A stretch of DNA of 64,000 nt, from NCBI GenBank assembly GCA_026545765.1, contig CM048840.1, positions 21,828,765 through 21,892,764 on the forward strand, in the 5' to 3' direction. The notes beneath the pieces were generated by a model that had not been told where the DNA came from, did not search any database, and saw only the letters and a program-made list of their open reading frames with translations. Below are positions 44,901-56,037 of the stretch, one piece after another; the first letter of the stretch is position 1, and every line of letters starts with the position of its first letter. Made by a program: the position numbers and the translations under genes. The stretch is from Plantago major (taxonomy: Eukaryota > Streptophyta > Magnoliopsida > Lamiales > Plantaginaceae).

Positions 44901-47900
44901 TCAACTCATATATAATGACAGAAAAACCTAGTTGTTCGTCATATTAGCTTATGGTAAATTTAGGAAAATAGTTGAGAAATATAAACAACAAAACAGAACA
45001 TGAAACAAAAGTTCAAATTCAAACAAGCATTTGTCAATCCTGTAGTGAAGCAGGAAGGTGACTGGTCCCAAGTGGCGGCCTGGGATCAAATCACTATTCA
45101 TTTTTTCTTTTTCAAAAGTTACCCAATTTCTGTTAGGTTTCATTGTTCTTTTAAAATTTTCAAGACAGACACGTTATGATCCAGCAGGATATAAGCAAGA
45201 GTTAGTAACACAATAATACATATGGACAAACAACCTTCATGTATTTAAATCGAGAATTGAAAGCATGTGTAACCAATACTCAAAAAAGATAGAGGAGATT
45301 GATAAGTTAATTTTTAATAAAAGCAGAGAGGTTTGTATGAAGCTTCCTATTGACCCTTTAACATAGTTCCATTATGTAGTTCACTCTCCCTATCACAATG
45401 AAGCCTGATATTTAGTTTTAGTCCTACCACTTTAGCCAGAGTCACGTTCAAATCAAGATTTTATATGAAACTAATTAGTTTAGAGCATCAACTTTCAGAT
45501 CATTCATGGTCTTAATCTAGAAGGCATTAAAAATTGACAGAAATGTCCAACCGTAGAATGAAGACATATGAACCAAATGGACAGTCTTTGATAAGTTAAA
45601 CGTAATGACAAAGCATTTACTTGATAATCTGAAGGATTTTCTTCCTCTCCAGTTGGTCCTTTAAACGGAAGCAGTTTTGCCTTGGGTTTCTCAAGTGAGA
45701 ATACTACCGGAATACCACCTTCAATTCCAAAATCTTTCCTTAAACGGTGTCTAACCTGAAATTAAGATTTTAGAAGTTTCAATCTTGGGGAAAATATAAA
45801 CAAATATAGCCCATAACAGTGACTCGATGACAACCCCAAAGAGGCCAAGGGATTCGTAAAGAGTAAAATTAACTGTAAATCGAAAGAGTATTTCACAAAT
45901 ATGAGCAAGGACATGATGGTATTTTTTGAGACTACTAAACGATCTTTATGCTATTAGCAAATCATGAAATATGTGAAGTGCTTCACTCTCTCAAGTCGGT
46001 AAAAATGTAGAGGATCAAGCACATTAAATGTTCAAAGGATGAAAGCATTACGGCCCGAGATAGTGGATCGTTGGTTGATTCTCTCAAGTCAGCCACACGG
46101 ATTCTTGTTGGATCAGCTCTTGCCCCGGCTCCTGTTGCAGACAGAACTTTCAGTCCCCTTCTGGTACATGCAGCAAGAAGTGCGACCTGCAAGGCATTAT
46201 GAACCAAAGAACTCAGACATTGGAAATTTGCATAGCACCAAATATTAGTCATATTATACTGTATTATATTATTCAATGATGAAATCACAAGCATAGAGAT
46301 CTCTGGCTCCAACCAATAACTAACAATCTAAGTCTCATCGAGAGTAAGAATCAATTGCAACTAAAGATTCATTCCCTCACCCAAACATTCATGTGATCAA
46401 ACATGCTTGCCGAATCATAGTTAATGACTGACATACTAATTTATCATATAAATTGAGTAACAGAAAGATACCTAAAGCATAGCATGCTGAATTACTTCAA
46501 TAAAGAAACTGAAAATGGACAAGTTCAAGTGTTTACTTTATTATGCATTTCATAAAGAATCAGTACCACAAAAAAAAATATAATGTAGGTATACCTTTGT
46601 GTCAATGTTATCAATGCAGTCAAGGACAAAGTCAGGGTGCCCCGACAGAATCTCCTCTTCTGATGAAGAATCGTATAACTGCACTTTTGCATCTATGTGG
46701 CATTCTGGGAATATTTTTGAGAAATGCTTCTTCAGACACAGTGCCTTCGAGGTACCAACATCCTCTCTCGTTGCAACGGCATGTCTATTTAATGATGAAA
46801 CTGAGACCTTCAAAATCAAGAAATTAACAAAAACTATTGGTAAATTAGGCTATTATAAAAGGGAAAAAAAGGTGTTTTAAGAGTTTGAGCAGACAAAGAT
46901 TTCTCAAGGAAACTCCTGTATATATCGAGAATCATGACATCCATGTTACCTACTTTTTACTCTGTTGACAAACTATAAAGTAATGAGCATAACTTAAACG
47001 AAGGATCCATGCAGCTTGCTCGGTTATCCTTCCTTTATCTGTAAAGATGGATAACATATGCACAGCATAAATTGTCTATTCATGTATGGTTGAAAATTAG
47101 GAAATATACCTGATCAAAATCCACAAGGAGAAGCTTGCCAACCCCTGACCTCAAAAGCATAGATGCAGCATGGCTCCCAACTCCTCCGAGACCAATGACC
47201 ACAACGTATGAGGACGTTACTTTTTTTTGGTGTTCCAAGCCAAAGAATTGAATATTCCTGGTGAAAGAGCACAAGACAAGTCCATCTTTGATCAGAAATA
47301 CACTATCGTGGAGTACAATGTTTTTTAGACTAGAGAAAATTGCACTTCTATAATCATTTCATGTGACAAGAAACTAAATAGCAAGTCTTGTTGCAATTTT
47401 TCCTACACCTGGTCTGAAGTCTAACAAATATTTCCAACAGCAGTCATGATGGCAAACACTTAACCGGAGAATGTAACATGTCATACAATAAAACTCACCA
47501 CGTAGGAAGTGTTTTTAAGATATCGATATCGATTCTTCATTTTCATACACCTCAATAATAACAAACAAAAAAGAAAAGAAAATTTGAAGATTACCTAGTA
47601 AGTTGTTCAGAAACAATCTCATCCAGCAAGAGGTCAGCATTAGGTCCGAGGTGATTGGAACCCTCCAAGAAATTACTTTCTGCATAGCCAAAGAACCAAC
47701 AGATACATATAATGCCAGTAATAAGATAGAGTACTTAATAAATAAAAGTGCAAACTAAAATGTGATTGAAGAATTTAAAAAACAATTCTTGGACCATCCA
47801 TTTGGCTAAAGAAATAGGAACAAGATGAATAGGTATCCGCCTACCCTTAAAATCCAATCCGTTTTGATTTGGCTCCACAAAACCAGTACTTGTGTACTGT

Positions 47901-48084
47901 TTCCCATCTCCTCTGCAGAAATGGTAAAATTCCAAGAGTCAGAAATTGATAACTCGACGATAATTGGGGAAAAAAGGGTAAAAGAGAACCTGGGTGGGAG
48001 AAGGTTGAGAAGAGCAATGGTGGCAGCAGAACCAAGTAGAGCTCCGGCTCCAACCAGCGCCAAATATTTGGCTCTATCTTCCAT
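41952..48084 (-). CDS. tRNA threonylcarbamoyladenosine dehydratase (TcdA/CsdL-like, ThiF/E1 superfamily), 11 exons
   Basis: Exons (minus): 48084-47990, 47912-47845, 47679-47595, 47257-47110, 46807-46595, 46186-46052, 45755-45621, 44673-44458, 43501-43377, 42621-42564, 42065-41952. All introns are GT-AG, phases agree, and the joined frame is 1,392 bases (463 residues). Residues about 6-29 (YLALVGAGALLGSAATIALL) form a hydrophobic N-terminal anchor. Residues 105-113 GLGGVGSHA are the nucleotide-binding loop, with LVDFD at 127-131, LDCIDNIDTK at 194-203 and SATGAGARADPTRIR near 219-233. The family uses ATP to cyclise t6A37 of tRNA to ct6A, helping decode ANN codons. Yeast homologues sit at the mitochondrial outer membrane, and the N-terminal helix fits a membrane-bound form here. 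No defect was seen. Confidence 0.95.
44105..44275 (+). mobile_element. Au-like SINE remnant in intron 8
   Basis: GTCGTGGAAACAACCTCTTTGCAGAAATGCAAGG.. at 44158-44192, followed by AAGGTTGCGTATAATATGCACC and GGGAGCACTTGGTGCACAGGG, is the characteristic body of the widespread plant Au SINE. The upstream GCTGGCTCGTGTCG stands where the promoter B box (GGTTCGAGTC-like) should be, so it is decayed. It lies antisense to the host gene. Confidence 0.75.
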
Positions 48085-49165
48085 TCCTTTTTCTTGTGCT
48101 CTCTCTCTCTCTTCTAAGTACTACCGAGTATTCTGACTGTGATTGTAAGTACTGATTGGCTTCAATCGGCAGCCCACCAGAGCTCTAAATTCACGTTTAA
48201 GGTTTTACTAGGATTTTAGCGCTTCCATGGCAGATTGCAGCCATTTTTTTAGTATTCCCTAGGGTATCATTTGTTCGATGCAAATTGATGTGTTTTAATG
48301 GTTGACCGAAATGCATTTGGTGATTGATTTGATGCTATGATGCATTTCGTAAAGCCCATGCAATTTTGCGGGCTACCTTTCGAAATGCTGTGGGAGTAGC
48401 ATTTTAAATGCATAGGTCCTCATGTATTTGAGATTTGCGTTTAATCGCGATTTTAAATTACACTACTTCAATTCACATGACTTTTTATTTGTTATTTTCT
48501 TTTCGTCATAATTCATAAAATATTAAAATATGAAATTTATACCGATTTTCATGTTTTTTCGTCATCTACAAATAGTGATCGCTCTTGACTATATTTCGAT
48601 CATTCTAAATTTTATGACTTTTATACTCTTAATTAAAAAAATATATTTATAAATGTTATTCCATTAATTTCAAATTTTAAACACTTTTATAATATGGTAA
48701 ACATGTTTAAAAAAATAAAAAAATAAATAAAAATAAAATATCCGTAAGGATACATAAACTAACATCAATCACTATCTCGTATATATAACAAATCGATCAC
48801 TATCTCGTATATAACGAGCATTTGCTTTGGACGGATATTCTCATATCCGTAACGATACATAAAGTAGTCTCCGGTGTCAATAACATCAATCATCGATTAT
48901 CGATTATTGAATGTCCACCAATAACATCAATAAACGTCTAACTATATCGACTTTTCGTCTTATATAACCATTGAGGATATTTAGTTTTTTGTGATCAAGA
49001 TTTTTCTGTCGCCATTACAATAAGCCCGTTCGGATAACTGAATTAGATTTCGAACTTTATGTTCGCATCCAGAACGATGCTGGAAGTAGTGGTCGGTGTC
49101 AAAATACGTCAATTATATGTCAAAACGATTATCGACTATATACGTACATCTTTTGTCACAATAAT
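48085..49165. other. Promoter region of the tRNA-modification gene and spacer
   Basis: A CT-rich leader (CTCTCTCTCTCTTC at 48099-48116) directly upstream of the minus-strand start codon suggests the leader, read as GA-rich on the coding strand. The rest is AT-rich with no coding frame. A short repeat, ATCACTATCTCGTATATA, occurs twice at 48768-48785 and 48796-48813. Confidence 0.5.
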
Positions 49166-49733
49166 TAGTGTACTATATTTGTCATTGCGCCAAATTGCCC
49201 CCCCCCCCCCCCCCCCAATTAGCCATCTTCTAGGGTTTCTCCGATACGGAAATGCACATAAACCAATATGCAAATGTAATTGAAATGTATGTTTCAGAGG
49301 TCCCAAACGCATCGGAAAATGCATCGTGTCAAACTGGTATCAATCGTTGCGATTCGTGGTCAAACTGCATCTGCAAATACCACAAATACATTCGGGCCTT
49401 AGATGTGCAATTTGACCCAGGCCAAATGCATTTCGGAACCAATCAGGCCCTTAGTGTACTATATTTGTCTTGGCACTAAATTGCCCCCAATTCGTCGTCT
49501 TCTAGAGTTTCTCCAATACAGAAATGCACCTAAATCAATATGCAAATGTAATTGAAATGTGCGTTTCGAAGGTCCCAAACACATCAGAAATGCATCGTGT
49601 CAAACTGGTACCAATCGTTGCGATTCATGGTTAAACTGCTTCTGCAAACGCCATAAATGCATTCAAGCCTTAGATGTGCAGTCTGACCAAGGCCAAATGC
49701 GTTTCGGAACCAATCAGGCCCTTACTTTTTGCA
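49166..49733. repeat. Tandem duplication, about 284-base unit
   Basis: Unit 1 (49166-49451) and unit 2 (49452-49733) both run from TAGTGTACTATATTTGTC to GGAACCAATCAGGCCCTTA. They differ by scattered substitutions and by the C-run (49199-49216) of unit 1. Short frames in both units (ASCQTGTNRCDSW-like) are parallel but have no known relative. Confidence 0.9.
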
Positions 49734-50006
49734 CAAAGTCTCATTAAAGACCAAATTCATAAACTCGGAGGACGGACTAGTTTGCAATTTATCAGAATTT
49801 TTAAAATGTTTGCAAATCCTTTGGATTGTGTTTTAGTAAGTTTTGCAGGTCCCTTGTTTACCAATATTTTACAGAAAACTGATGAAGACAACAATACAAT
49901 TCTTGTAATGGTTTTCACTAATTCTTGTAATGTTGGTGATTTTATTCCTCATTAGTGTCTCTAAATCTCGCGGATCCAGGTCGGATTACCAATCTAAATC
50001 CGCGAG
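49734..50006. other. AT-rich spacer
   Basis: No gene or element was recognised. The last bases border the TAA target site of the MITE that follows. Confidence 0.4.
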
Positions 50007-50009
50007 TAA

Positions 50010-50376
50010 GGCTATGTTCTTTTCATTTGAAAACTCATTAATTTTAATTCAGTTTAGTTCTGCTTAGTTGTTTTTATACTACTTCCTCCATCCCTGAAAT
50101 AGCTTCCCATTTTTCCATTTTGGGTGTCTCGAACAAAACTTCTCATTTTCTTTTTTGGCAATCATTCATCCAACTTTAACATTAAATATACTCAAAAGTA
50201 ATCCCAATAACATTATTTTATCAAACTTTCAACTTTAAAAATCAATTTGAGAGACCCAATAATACTATTTTATCCAAAAGTAATATATACCTTATTTTCT
50301 CCACCAGAAAAGTAAACAAGAAGCTATTCCCGGGACGGAGGAAGTACAATTCAGTTCAGACGAAGAGAACATAGTC
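50010..50376. mobile_element. Tourist-like (PIF/Harbinger) MITE with a Stowaway MITE inside
   Basis: Ends GGCTATGTTCTTTTCATTTG and CAGACGAAGAGAACATAGTC are inverse to each other, and TAA is duplicated at 50007-50009 and 50377-50379. Without its insertion it is about 102 bases. The same family is at 59570-59709 and probably 54907-55041 and 59431-59566. Confidence 0.85.
50082..50344. mobile_element. Stowaway MITE nested in the Tourist-like MITE
   Basis: CTTCCTCCATCCCTGAAATA at the left and TTCCCGGGACGGAGGAAG at the right, with TA on both sides (50080-50081, 50345-50346). Confidence 0.92.
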
Positions 50377-50462
50377 TAATCATTATATTTCCAAGATACA
50401 AACTTTTTAAATTATTTGTTCAATATTATTTGGAACTAAATTGATGCTAAACGGAGTATCAT

Positions 50463-50705
50463 TATTTCAAAAGGGAAGATGATCAGGGTGGTTAGAGGAC
50501 CAAATTATTCATTTCTTTATTCTTTTTAACTTTTTTACCCTAACACATTACATTAAAATTGAAAATTGTAGCATTATAAAGGTTTATTCTTCTTAAAAGT
50601 TGCATAATTAATAGTCCTACAATAATGCAAATTATCAATCTATAGTTTCTTACAATAAGGAATTGAGAGTTCGCAAACGAGTACCCGCATGCCAATTTTT
50701 CTAGT
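50463..50705. mobile_element. Helitron-like fragment with a 3' end
   Basis: ATCAGGGTGGTTAGAGGACC at the left, and GCAAACGAGTACCCGCATGCC followed by AATTTTTCTAGT at the right. This is the same family as 54376-54828. The hairpin is decayed, but CTAGT (a CTRRT end) is kept. The 5' TC end is missing. Confidence 0.5.
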
Positions 50706-50748
50706 TATCATTAGTTCATAAATCATGTGGTGTAGAATTAGTCAGATA

Positions 50749-51249
50749 CTCCATCCGTCCCATGCTAGTTGTCCACTCTGATTTTCGACACGTAAAATAA
50801 TACTCCCTCAATTCCAAAGAATTCTTTCCATTTTGACTTTGACTGGTCAACTGTCTTCGACTTTGACCACAAATTACTCTTAAACTGTAATTTTAAATAT
50901 TTAATAAAATCATATAATGAAAATATGAGAATTAAAATTTGAATATATGATTTTATTAGATTATTTACTAAAATATTTTAAGAGTAATTCGTGGTCAAAG
51001 TCGAACATAGTTGGCCGGTCAAAGTCAAAATAGAAAGAATTATTTGGAATGGAGGGAGTAATAGTAATATAGTGATGTGGGGGTGTACTTGTTAACTTTA
51101 TAAATTGTTAGTTTAATTGTTTAAGTTACCTTTTGACTTTATTGAAAATAGTGAGAAATATAAAATTGTATAATTTTAAATAACAATAAAATGAAAGTGA
51201 ACAACTCCCAAAATAATAAAATTGGATAAGTGACATGGGACGGAGGGAG
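50749..51249. mobile_element. Stowaway MITE (outer of a nested pair)
   Basis: CTCCATCCGTCCCATGCTAG at the left and CATGGGACGGAGGGAG at the right, with TA duplicated at 50747-50748 and 51250-51251. About 243 bases without the inner element. Confidence 0.92.
50803..51058. mobile_element. Stowaway MITE (inner of a nested pair)
   Basis: CTCCCTCAATTCCAAAGAAT at the left and ATTTGGAATGGAGGGAG at the right, TA on both sides (50801-50802, 51059-51060). It has long inverted arms (TTTTGACTTTGAC / GTCAAAGTCAAAA), so it folds nearly along its length. A different subfamily from the outer one. Confidence 0.93.
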
Positions 51250-51302
51250 TATATCCCACACTTGAATATCTAGGTGGAGTAATGTGGATCATTCACGGGG
51301 AA

Positions 51303-51859
51303 TCTATACTAATTATAAAAAGAAAGACAATTCTCTCTCACAAGAGGTAGTTATATGTGTTTGTTTACAAAGTTACCCTCCTGGCTTTTGAAATGGTTAT
51401 CTCATCCGTTTCAGTTAACTTGGAATTAACTGAATTGTAGTGGCCAATTTTGGAATTTTACAACATCACAAGCGGTTGTAATACCAAATATTTGGTATTC
51501 CATTTCTATCCCTCAAAACTCCCACACAAATAAGAACACTTTCAAGGCCACTATTGTAATTGTTATGGTGCAATATAAATTATAAACTTCCATCTTCCAT
51601 TCAATTACCGTCACATGTAAACTGCTACAAACTCTTCTACTCCTCATTTCAAGTTTGAAACTTAAGAGGAATTCATGGATTTTGAATACACTCTTCGGGT
51701 ACGTCCATTTTTAATTGAATTATTACATATTTTCGTGAGTTAATTTCATATAGTTGGAAAACAAGCATAGTATATCTTTGCTTGCAGCCCGCCCCGAAAT
51801 GTAAAAGAAAAAAAGAAAAAAAGAAAGAGTATTACACTTTATAATAACCATTTATAAGC
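51303..51859. other. AT-rich sequence with a Helitron-like left end
   Basis: TCTATACTAATTATAAAAAG at 51303 resembles the left end of the Helitron-like family, and ACGCGGGTATCCGCATGCAA at about 52332-52351 resembles its right hairpin without CTAGT. If both belong to one element, it spans 51303 to about 52352 and contains the MITE at 51860-52218. Tentative. Confidence 0.35.
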
Positions 51860-52218
51860 TTGTGTTTGCAAATGTTTTAAAAAATTACTTTTGTGATTTT
51901 GAAGTAGTTAAAGCAGTTTTTTAGTGTTTTATATTACAACTTCTGCTGCAACTTTTCTGGAAAAAAACAGGTAACCGCCAGAAGCAAAGAAGCAACCCAA
52001 TAGCTGTTTTTAACTGCTTTAAGCAAGTAGTAGTTTTTTTAATTAAAAACACTAATTAAATTAATTTTTGCAAACACTAAAACTTCTGCTTTTACAATTT
52101 TAAGCTGTTTTTTATATGATATATCAAATACTACTGGCTTTTGCTTAAAATCAACTTTAATCAACTTTTAGTAGAAGCAGACAAAAAAGCACAACTAAAA
52201 GCATTTGCAAATACACAA
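51860..52218. mobile_element. MITE with TTGTGTTTGCAAATG ends
   Basis: TTGTGTTTGCAAATGTTTTA at the left and CATTTGCAAATACACAA at the right are inverse with a 2-base indel. The interior is also roughly palindromic (ACTTCTGCT / AGCAGAAGT-like blocks). The superfamily is uncertain (hAT or PIF). TAA stands next to both ends but is not a clean duplication. Confidence 0.75.
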
Positions 52219-52515
52219 TAAATTATCCATTAAACTTAACTTTAACTTAATTGATGCCAAACTTTATCAACTAAAATAATTATTATAGAATTTTGTATGT
52301 CATCCTTCACTTACATTAGAGAGCGAAGTCACGCGGGTATCCGCATGCAATGTTTGCATGTATGTATAAAATAATGATAAAAATGGTATAGTCCAACAAA
52401 ATATCCGAAGGATGCGGCAAAAATACTATTTTGGGCATGCAGTTACCAGTTGGACTTTGAAAAGCCCAAAGACCGAAGCTGATAAAGAAACCTATGGACT
52501 TTTAATGGAGTAAAG

Positions 52516-53294
52516 CGCATTAACTTTTCAATGAAATTCTTGAATCGAATCGAATGAATGGGAATCGAATCGAATCGAATCGAATCAAGAAATTATTGTG
52601 TAATAATAATAACAATTATATAATGGTATATATAATCACAATTAAAAATATATTATTTTGTCATCTTTCTCACATTCTTCCTACTTTTTTACTCATTTTA
52701 CATTTTATTTATTATTGTATAACAAACTTTAAAACCAACCGTAGAAGGTACTTTATCGATGCCTCAAATGGAAGACACATATCAAATATACGTGATTGTT
52801 GCTACCTTCACTGCATAATTTTATGCGTGTAAACTTGAAATACCGGTTTTGCAACATGATATCAATGTCAAGGTGGAGTGGATAATGATTTATTGAACCC
52901 GACAAGGAAAGAAACAATGAACGAGGTGTGAGGAGATGACATTGAGAATTTGGCGCCTATTCCAGCGATATAGAGCCTAGGAAGATAATATAGAGCCCGA
53001 GGAAGATAATATAGAGGAATAAATGCCATTTTTCAATATTTGTGATATATAATATTATTTTTATAAAGTTTGGTCCGATTTTTGGTTTGGTTTAACTTGT
53101 TTTGGAGTTTTTGAACATGTAGATTTTTTGTTAGTTCAAATTGTAACTATACTCTTTATTTCATTGATCTACTAAAAGTCGTATTAAAAAGAAAGAAAGA
53201 AAAAAAGTTGAAAATAACTCAATTGGATAAATTTTCTTATTTTCCTCGTACAAAAGATCGGGTGTGTAAATAAATGATAAAATAATATTAATAT

Positions 53295-53339
<45 letters not shown>

Positions 53340-53349
53340 CAACAACAAC

Positions 53350-53395
<46 letters not shown>

Positions 53396-53508
53396 TGAAT
53401 TTAATGAATCGAATCAAGACGAAATTTGACGAAATGAAATGGAATCGAATGGAATCGAATCGAATCGAATCGAATGAGTTTTCAGTTGAAAAGAACAGAG
53501 CCTAAATC
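52516..53508. repeat. Simple-repeat-rich region, possible expanded Tourist-like element
   Basis: (GAATC)n stretches lie at 52544-52587 and 53441-53475, and (AAT/ATT)n at 53282-53394. The right border ...TTGAAAAGAACAGAGCC|TAA has the end of the Tourist-like family, and the left border near 52516 aligns with its inverse (TTTTCAA..TGAAA). It may be a family member swollen by simple repeats. No gene was recognised. Confidence 0.4.
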
Positions 53509-53616
53509 CAACTCCCACACCGACATTGTTGAAAGTTGGGAAAACACTGGGTTTCTGGATGTGACCGGCTCAATTGCAAAAATCGGTCACACCGCTAATC
53601 GTTGTTACTTATTCCG

Positions 53617-53862
53617 ATAAAATGTTACATTTTGACTTTTTACAATTAATATTTTTGAACTCTGACTACGATTAAATCTTAAATAACTAATGTAAAATGT
53701 TCAATTAAATTATATAATAAAACTTCACTTCCAAAGATTTAATTATACTATAATTTAATTAAACATTTTACATTTACAGTTTAAGATTAAATCGTTGTTC
53801 AATAAAAAATGTTAACTGCAAAAAGTTAAATGAGACATTTGATATGACACGGAGGGAATACT
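53617..53862. mobile_element. Degenerate Stowaway-like MITE
   Basis: The right end TGACACGGAGGGAATA and two inverted inner arms (TTAATTATACT.. and ATTAAATTATATAAT) indicate a Stowaway; the left end (around TTATTCCGATAAAATG) is poorly kept. Confidence 0.5.
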
Positions 53863-53978
53863 AGTTGGCCACTGAAAATATTTCATTTTATTTTGATTTT
53901 TTAGTACATATTTGACCTATTAATGTAGTTATAAAATACTACAAAAGATTAAATTAATTTAATTTTGCATAAAAACTA

Positions 53979-54231
53979 CTCTCTTCGTTCTTTTTAAAGG
54001 TTTATTTTTTTCCATTTCGGGAGTTTTTTTAAAATTTTAGCGTTTTATTTTTTAAAAACCCACTATCTGTACTTATTAATTTTTTAAACACTCTCTTTCA
54101 TACTTTATCTATTATCTCACTTACTTTTTCTATTCTTCATCTTACTTTTCATCACTTACTTAATATTTTATTTATTTTTTTTAAAATTTACACAAAATCA
54201 AAAGATAAACCTTGTAAAAGAACGGAGGGAG
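53979..54231. mobile_element. Stowaway MITE
   Basis: CTCTCTTCGTTCTTTTTAAAGG at the left is matched by CTTGTAAAAGAACGGAGGGAG at the right, TA on both sides (53977-53978, 54232-54233). Confidence 0.88.
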
Positions 54232-54375
54232 TATTACCTAATTTATTTTGAATTCAAGAGTGAAAAATTGTATTAAAATTTAAAATGAGCAAAATATATT
54301 TAAGATTGGTGTTTATTTGCAGAGAACAAAAATATATAAACGTTGATATATCATTTTTACATTCTCTTCTCTTTA

Positions 54376-54828
54376 TCTATTACTATATTATAAAAAGAAA
54401 GATCACCAGGGTAGTTAGCGGACCAATTTTTTTTCCATTTTTACCCCTTACTCAAACATTCTTTTTATAGGCAAACAATTTCTTCACAAACTGCTCAACT
54501 ATCAATATTCCTTCGGTTATCTGCACACCCATAATTTATTATTCTCTTACCAATTTATCAAATATACTACTCCTAATTTAGATTAAGTAATTCAACTTTG
54601 CAATGTTCTTTTTATATAAATGTCATTTCTATAGTAGTTAGCCGACAATAATTTTTTATTTTATTTTTACCCTAGCACACTAAATCCGAATTGAAATTTT
54701 TTACATTATAGTCTTCTTATAAATTATAATATATAGTCCTACGATAATGTAAATTATTAATTTATATAGATTATTGCAAAATAATTTAGAAAGTTCGCAC
54801 GTGAGTACCGCGTGCAAATTTTTCTAGT
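54376..54828 (+). mobile_element. Helitron-like non-autonomous element
   Basis: Begins TCTATTACTATATTATAAAA and ends GCACGTGAGTACCGCGTGC (a 5-base-stem hairpin), then AAATTTTTCTAGT. A 5' TC, a 3' hairpin about 8 bases before CTRRT, and insertion between A (54375) and T (54829) are the Helitron signature. GTAGTTAGC..GACAAT occurs twice inside (54412, 54636), so it may be two stacked copies. Confidence 0.65.
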
Positions 54829-54906
54829 TTAATAAAAGAAAAGTTAGAATTGGTCCTGCCACTTGGCACCAACCAACAGTCTGGTACCAACTTTCCATTC
54901 TCAACA

Positions 54907-55041
54907 CTAATATCTAATCTATTTAACTGAAAATTCATTAATTTAAACTCAATTTATTTTAGATTTGCTTGGTGTTTTTTATACTACAAATAAATTCAGT
55001 TCAGTCCAGATCAGTTCAATTCAGGCGAAAAGAACATAGTG
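54907..55041. mobile_element. Tourist-like MITE copy, decayed
   Basis: TGAAAATTCATTAATTTAAA and GATCAGTTCAATTCAGGCGAAAAGAACATAGT match the family at 50010-50376; the left tip is decayed. Confidence 0.65.
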
Positions 55042-55155
55042 GCGAGAATGGAGACTGTTGTCGGTGACCACACGCTATGTTATTATAGTGTCTCATTATC
55101 TTTAAATGTTGTACCATAACTATACTACATGCATTGTAAATCACACTTAAAATTA

Positions 55156-55428
55156 CTCCCTCCGCCCCATTAAGAACTTCCTAAGTTCTTACTTTCTCTA
55201 TTATTAAGGAATACTAATAAAATATTAATATGTGTAGGGTATTATGTTGGTAAAGTTGTAAGTGGGTAATAAAGTAAAAGAGAGATGAATAAAAATGATG
55301 ATAAAGTATGAAAGTGATATAATAAAGAATTAGATAGTGGGATGAAAACTTTTCATTTATGAATTAGGAAGTTTCTAACGAAAAGTCAAAAAAAGAAAGT
55401 TAGAAAGTTATTATTGGAACGGAGGGAG
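55156..55428. mobile_element. Stowaway-like MITE
   Basis: CTCCCTCCGCCCCATTAAG at the left, TTATTGGAACGGAGGGAG at the right, TA on both sides. Same family as 37585-37872. Confidence 0.9.
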
Positions 55429-56037
55429 TATTAAATAGCATGAATTATATAAGACCCACAAAAAATTGGTACCTGGCATTCAATATCTCTTTGGCTGGTG
55501 TAAGGTTTTGTGGTCTAGAAAGGCTATGTTTTTGGTAGGGATCCTGACTGGCTCTGGCGAGCAACTTCTTTGGTGTAATATTGTGTTTCATTCAGCTGCA
55601 TTTCATATGCTCAGAAAATTTTAATAAATTTTAAACTCTTAAAAAAAAAAAAATCTATAGAAGGAAATGAATTCGTACGTACATTATTGGATTTTTGTAG
55701 ACAAGCAATAAGATTTCTTTTTTATATTTGCCCTGGCCTCCACAACCTTTTGATGTTTATATATCCTCAATATTCATCGTCATATCCCCATCTTCAACTC
55801 TCCTTTCACCTTCAAAGTAATAATCATTAATGCAATTCAATAGTAGGAAGAAAAACTTTTGCCCAATTGATCTACTAGTATTCTAATAATGCAATATGTA
55901 CCATGTGTTACGTTTACTTGCCTTGTAAGATAGAAATTAGAAACTGATGACTACCCGCTCTATAAGCAACCAAAAAACGTTCATTTTCTGACAGAACATT
56001 ACAATTCCCTTTAGTCAACTACTCCTTGCCTGAAGAG
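55429..56037. other. Upstream region of the transporter gene
   Basis: An A-run at 55639-55651 and a possible TATA element TTTATATATCC at about 55756-55766 with a pyrimidine-rich stretch after it (CCCCATCTTCAACTCTCC). The rest is AT-rich and non-coding. Confidence 0.4.

Noticed and set aside
46543-46880. Plus-strand frames over exon 5 of the tRNA-modification gene
   Set aside because: Opposite-strand shadows of a well supported exon.
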